Assembly (NCBI GenBank): GCA_039798265.1
Contig: JBDKGH010000103.1
Coordinates: forward strand, 1-64,000
DNA length: 64,000 nt
Direction of reading: 5' to 3'
From: JBDKGH01 sp039798265
GTDB taxonomy: Bacteria > Bacteroidota > Bacteroidia > Flavobacteriales_D > Sanyastnellaceae
Shown: in pieces, positions 62,034-64,000 of the stretch
How the letters are laid out: every line of letters begins with the position of its first letter
How positions within the stretch are numbered: position 1 is the first letter of the stretch
The notes under the pieces: model-generated
Databases searched by the model: none
Seen by the model: only the letters and a program-made list of their open reading frames with translations
Told to the model about the DNA's origin: nothing
Program-made: the position numbers and the translations under genes

Positions 62034-64000
62034 TTAGTTCTTTTTTACACCAGCAGGCGCAGCAGTAGCTGTTCCTTTTGAAGTGCTTGGTGTTTTGCTA
62101 CCGCCTGTTGCAGGTAGTGTAGTAGTGCTTGGCTTAGGAGCTGGTGTTGCTTCTGACTTCGGAGCTTCAGGAAGTGGAGTCACTTGTTGTGGTACTTCCA
62201 TTGGCTTAGTAGCCTTACGAGCAAATTTCAACTCATCGATGATATTGCTACCACCCATCAATTTTTCTACTACAAACAATACGTAACGAACGTCCACCGC
62301 AATGGTGCGTTGCAATGATGGCTCATAAGCGATATCACCGCTCATGGCTTCCCAATTGCCGTCGAAAGCAATACCGATCAGGTTACCATTACCATCAATT
62401 ACAGGGCTACCGCTGTTACCACCAGTGATATCCAAATCACCAATGAAACAAGTCACCAATTCGCCTTTTTCATTCGCCCAACGACCGAAGTCTTTGTTTG
62501 AAATCAATTCAGCCAATTTATCAGGAACCACGAACTCTGGATTTGAGTTATCGCGTTTTTCCATGATACCATTAACGGTGGTGTAAAAATCATAGTTCAC
62601 CGCATCAGCAGCTTTGTAATCTTTTACTTGACCATAAGTAATACGCATGGTGCTATTCGCATCAGGAGCATATTGCTTGTTTGGATTCATCTCGCGCAAA
62701 CCAGCAACGTACTGACGGTAACCAGCGTCAAACTTATCCTGCGCTGCATTCGCAAACGTAGCACGGTAAGATTCGATAGCGCTTTGACCAACAGTGATGG
62801 CCATGTCTTTACCATAAGCTTTCTCACTTGGTTTAGCAAGGAATGCATATAATTTCTCTTTGCTAGCTAAGAAAGAAGTGGCGTACATTTTTTCTGCAAA
62901 AGCTTCTACACTGCCTTTGTATTTGTCGTCGATCAACTTCATCCAACTTGGACGTTGCTCAGCACTGATATTTTTACGGTACAGTTTGGTCAACTCGATG
63001 AAAACTTCTTTCTCTGTTGCCAAATCAAAATCGCGGAAAAACTCTTCTGCTTGACCTTTGAAACCTTCAAAAATCGCGTTGCGTTTTGTCATATCCGTTT
63101 CCGCCATAGCAGCTTGATATGTGCGGTTAAAACGGAAAGCAAACAATGGAAGCTCTGCTCCGATCAAGCCTGCTTCTAAAGCATAAACGTTACTTACTGC
63201 ACTAGCATCAGTAGCGTTGTAATAGTCTTGAATCATCGCCAAAGCTTTGCCGTAACGTTCTTTGCGTCCTGCATCGCCTCCATTCACCCATTTAGTGAAC
63301 TCTGCTTCTTGCTTTTGTTTTTTACCATATACATCCAAGCGAGTCAAACCTTTGTTCTGGCCGATGAAGTACTTCCAATAGTTAGCAGTAGAAGCATATT
63401 TGGCAGCATATTTCAAACGAACAGCAGGATCAACATCCATGTGTTTTTTCATGGTTTTCAATTTCAAATCGCGGATTTCAATTGTAGCCGGATTCGATTT
63501 TTCTAAGCCTTGTTTTACTCCCCATGAAGAAAGGTAGCGATCTGTAGTACCTGGATAACCCATTATCATCGCATAATCACCCTCTTTCACGCCATCCGCA
63601 TTCATTGGTAAGAAGTGCTTTGGAGCGTAAGGAACGTTTTCTGCGCTGTAGTCAGCCGCTTCATTGTTCTTATCTGCATAAACGCGCAACATAGAGAAGT
63701 CGCCTGTATGACGAGGCCACATCCAGTTGTCGGTATCACCACCGAATTTACCTACGCTTTCTGGAGGATTACCCACCAAACGAATATCACGGAAAGTATT
63801 ATAAACGAAAAGGTAGTATTCGTTACCGTAGAAGAAAGACTTCACTTCTGATTCGTACTTCGTTCCTTCTACCGCTTTGCCTTCCAATTCGCGCATTTTA
63901 GCCATGATCAAAGCGTTGCGTTCTGCCTCGCCCATCTTCATGTCAATGCCTTCCAATACTTGATTAGTCACATCTTCAATGCGTACCAAGAATGAAATTT
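62034..64000 (-). CDS. S46-family dipeptidyl peptidase (DPP7/DPP11 type), partial
   Basis: The gene runs off the right edge: the codon read as a start at 63989 is a TTG inside the frame, preceded by I-S-F before it continues RIEDVT, the family's internal segment, so the N-terminal part with the catalytic His is missing. Visible: DTDNWMWPRHTGDFS (with the probable catalytic Asp), IMGYPGTT, and the Ser motif ITGGNSGSPV followed by AFDGNWE. The residue 18 after the Ser is Gly, as in DPP7 and DAP BII, rather than Arg as in DPP11, so hydrophobic dipeptides are the likely product. After LKFARKA comes a 45-residue Pro/Thr/Ala/Ser-rich tail, unusual for the family. A periplasmic exopeptidase. Confidence 0.93.
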   Translation of the reverse strand, partial: ISFLVRIEDVTNQVLEGIDMKMGEAERNALIMAKMRELEGKAVEGTKYESEVKSFFYGNEYYLFVYNTFRDIRLVGNPPESVGKFGGDTDNWMWPRHTGDFSMLRVYADKNNEAADYSAENVPYAPKHFLPMNADGVKEGDYAMIMGYPGTTDRYLSSWGVKQGLEKSNPATIEIRDLKLKTMKKHMDVDPAVRLKYAAKYASTANYWKYFIGQNKGLTRLDVYGKKQKQEAEFTKWVNGGDAGRKERYGKALAMIQDYYNATDASAVSNVYALEAGLIGAELPLFAFRFNRTYQAAMAETDMTKRNAIFEGFKGQAEEFFRDFDLATEKEVFIELTKLYRKNISAEQRPSWMKLIDDKYKGSVEAFAEKMYATSFLASKEKLYAFLAKPSEKAYGKDMAITVGQSAIESYRATFANAAQDKFDAGYRQYVAGLREMNPNKQYAPDANSTMRITYGQVKDYKAADAVNYDFYTTVNGIMEKRDNSNPEFVVPDKLAELISNKDFGRWANEKGELVTCFIGDLDITGGNSGSPVIDGNGNLIGIAFDGNWEAMSGDIAYEPSLQRTIAVDVRYVLFVVEKLMGGSNIIDELKFARKATKPMEVPQQVTPLPEAPKSEATPAPKPSTTTLPATGGSKTPSTSKGTATAAPAGVKKN

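Noticed and set aside
63987..63989. TTG as the start of the S46 peptidase gene
   Set aside because: The frame continues upstream as I-S-F-L before RIEDVT, matching the family interior, so the codon is an internal Leu and the gene is cut by the window.
1..64000. tRNA genes, rRNA genes, insertion sequences, prophage, riboswitches
   Set aside because: Intergenic stretches were read on both strands; none showed a tRNA cloverleaf, rRNA segment, transposase or a recognisable riboswitch core. Weak riboswitches could be missed by eye.

Overview
The window is a stretch of chromosome from a Bacteroidota bacterium, most likely of the order Flavobacteriales. Four kinds of evidence support this. (1) Secreted proteins end in type IX secretion (T9SS) sorting domains of both type A and type B. 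(2) Several families are typical of the phylum: DUF4249, DUF4199, DUF983, DUF2520, GLPGLI/DUF4412-like lipoproteins, S46 peptidase and a GAPDH with a long N-terminal extension. (3) -7 boxes of the form TAnnTTTG recur just upstream of genes. (4) Shine-Dalgarno sequences are not evident. No tRNA, rRNA, insertion sequence, prophage, integrase or CRISPR array was seen. The genes are densely packed and no gene-free stretch exceeds 300 bases.

Layout. 1-3.7 kb: a GH3 hexosaminidase cut by the window edge, cytidylate kinase, a CtlX-type hydrolase and a lipoprotein. 3.8-9 kb: a membrane-protein fusion (RnfD/NqrB-like plus DUF2330), an SPFH protein and long-form GAPDH. 9-16.3 kb: HtrA protease, a DUF4249 lipoprotein, DUF983, an MsbA-like ABC exporter, purB and a metallo-beta-lactamase-fold hydrolase. 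16.3-21.4 kb: a conserved 493-residue protein of unknown function, a YkgJ-type cysteine-cluster protein, the SRP RNA gene, DUF4199, a polyprenyl-phosphate glycosyltransferase and mnmA. 21.5-30.4 kb: an ECF sigma factor overlapping a membrane protein with PKD domains and a T9SS-CTD-like end, a terminator, then two giant T9SS type B secreted proteins. 30.5-34 kb: an M1 aminopeptidase behind a HepT/MntA-like pair whose MntA partner has lost its catalytic motif, and an rRNA-methyltransferase-like protein. 34-40.4 kb: DUF2520 and KdsC, a secreted unknown, then a compact five-gene operon (M1 peptidase, BioY, PaaG-like isomerase, DUF551, DUF1572). 40.4-49.8 kb: an FG-GAP T9SS protein, DUF7935-like and FAS1-like proteins, pckA, and an operon of a STAS-like protein, rsmE, a DUF4359-like protein and a GH20 hexosaminidase. 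49.9-64 kb: an AsmA protein with a coiled-coil tail, aroC, an outer-membrane protein, hutI-ftcD, a T9SS subtilase, a YwqK/MORN protein, mdh and an S46 peptidase cut by the window edge.

How the genes fit together. The gene set suggests a heterotroph that degrades peptides and amino sugars outside the cytoplasm (two M1 peptidases, S8, S46, GH3, GH20), takes histidine to glutamate (HutI, FtcD) and can run gluconeogenesis (PckA, Mdh, GAPDH). Envelope functions are prominent (KdsC, MsbA-like exporter, AsmA, HtrA, BioY). The most unusual locus is the sigma/anti-sigma-like pair at 21.5-23.4 kb. Its membrane partner carries an outward domain resembling the C-terminal domains of T9SS type B cargo, and two such cargo genes lie directly downstream. 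Other items worth a look are the HepT/MntA pair with a degenerate antitoxin, the RnfD-DUF2330 fusion, and promoter boxes so close to start codons that several mRNAs are probably leaderless.
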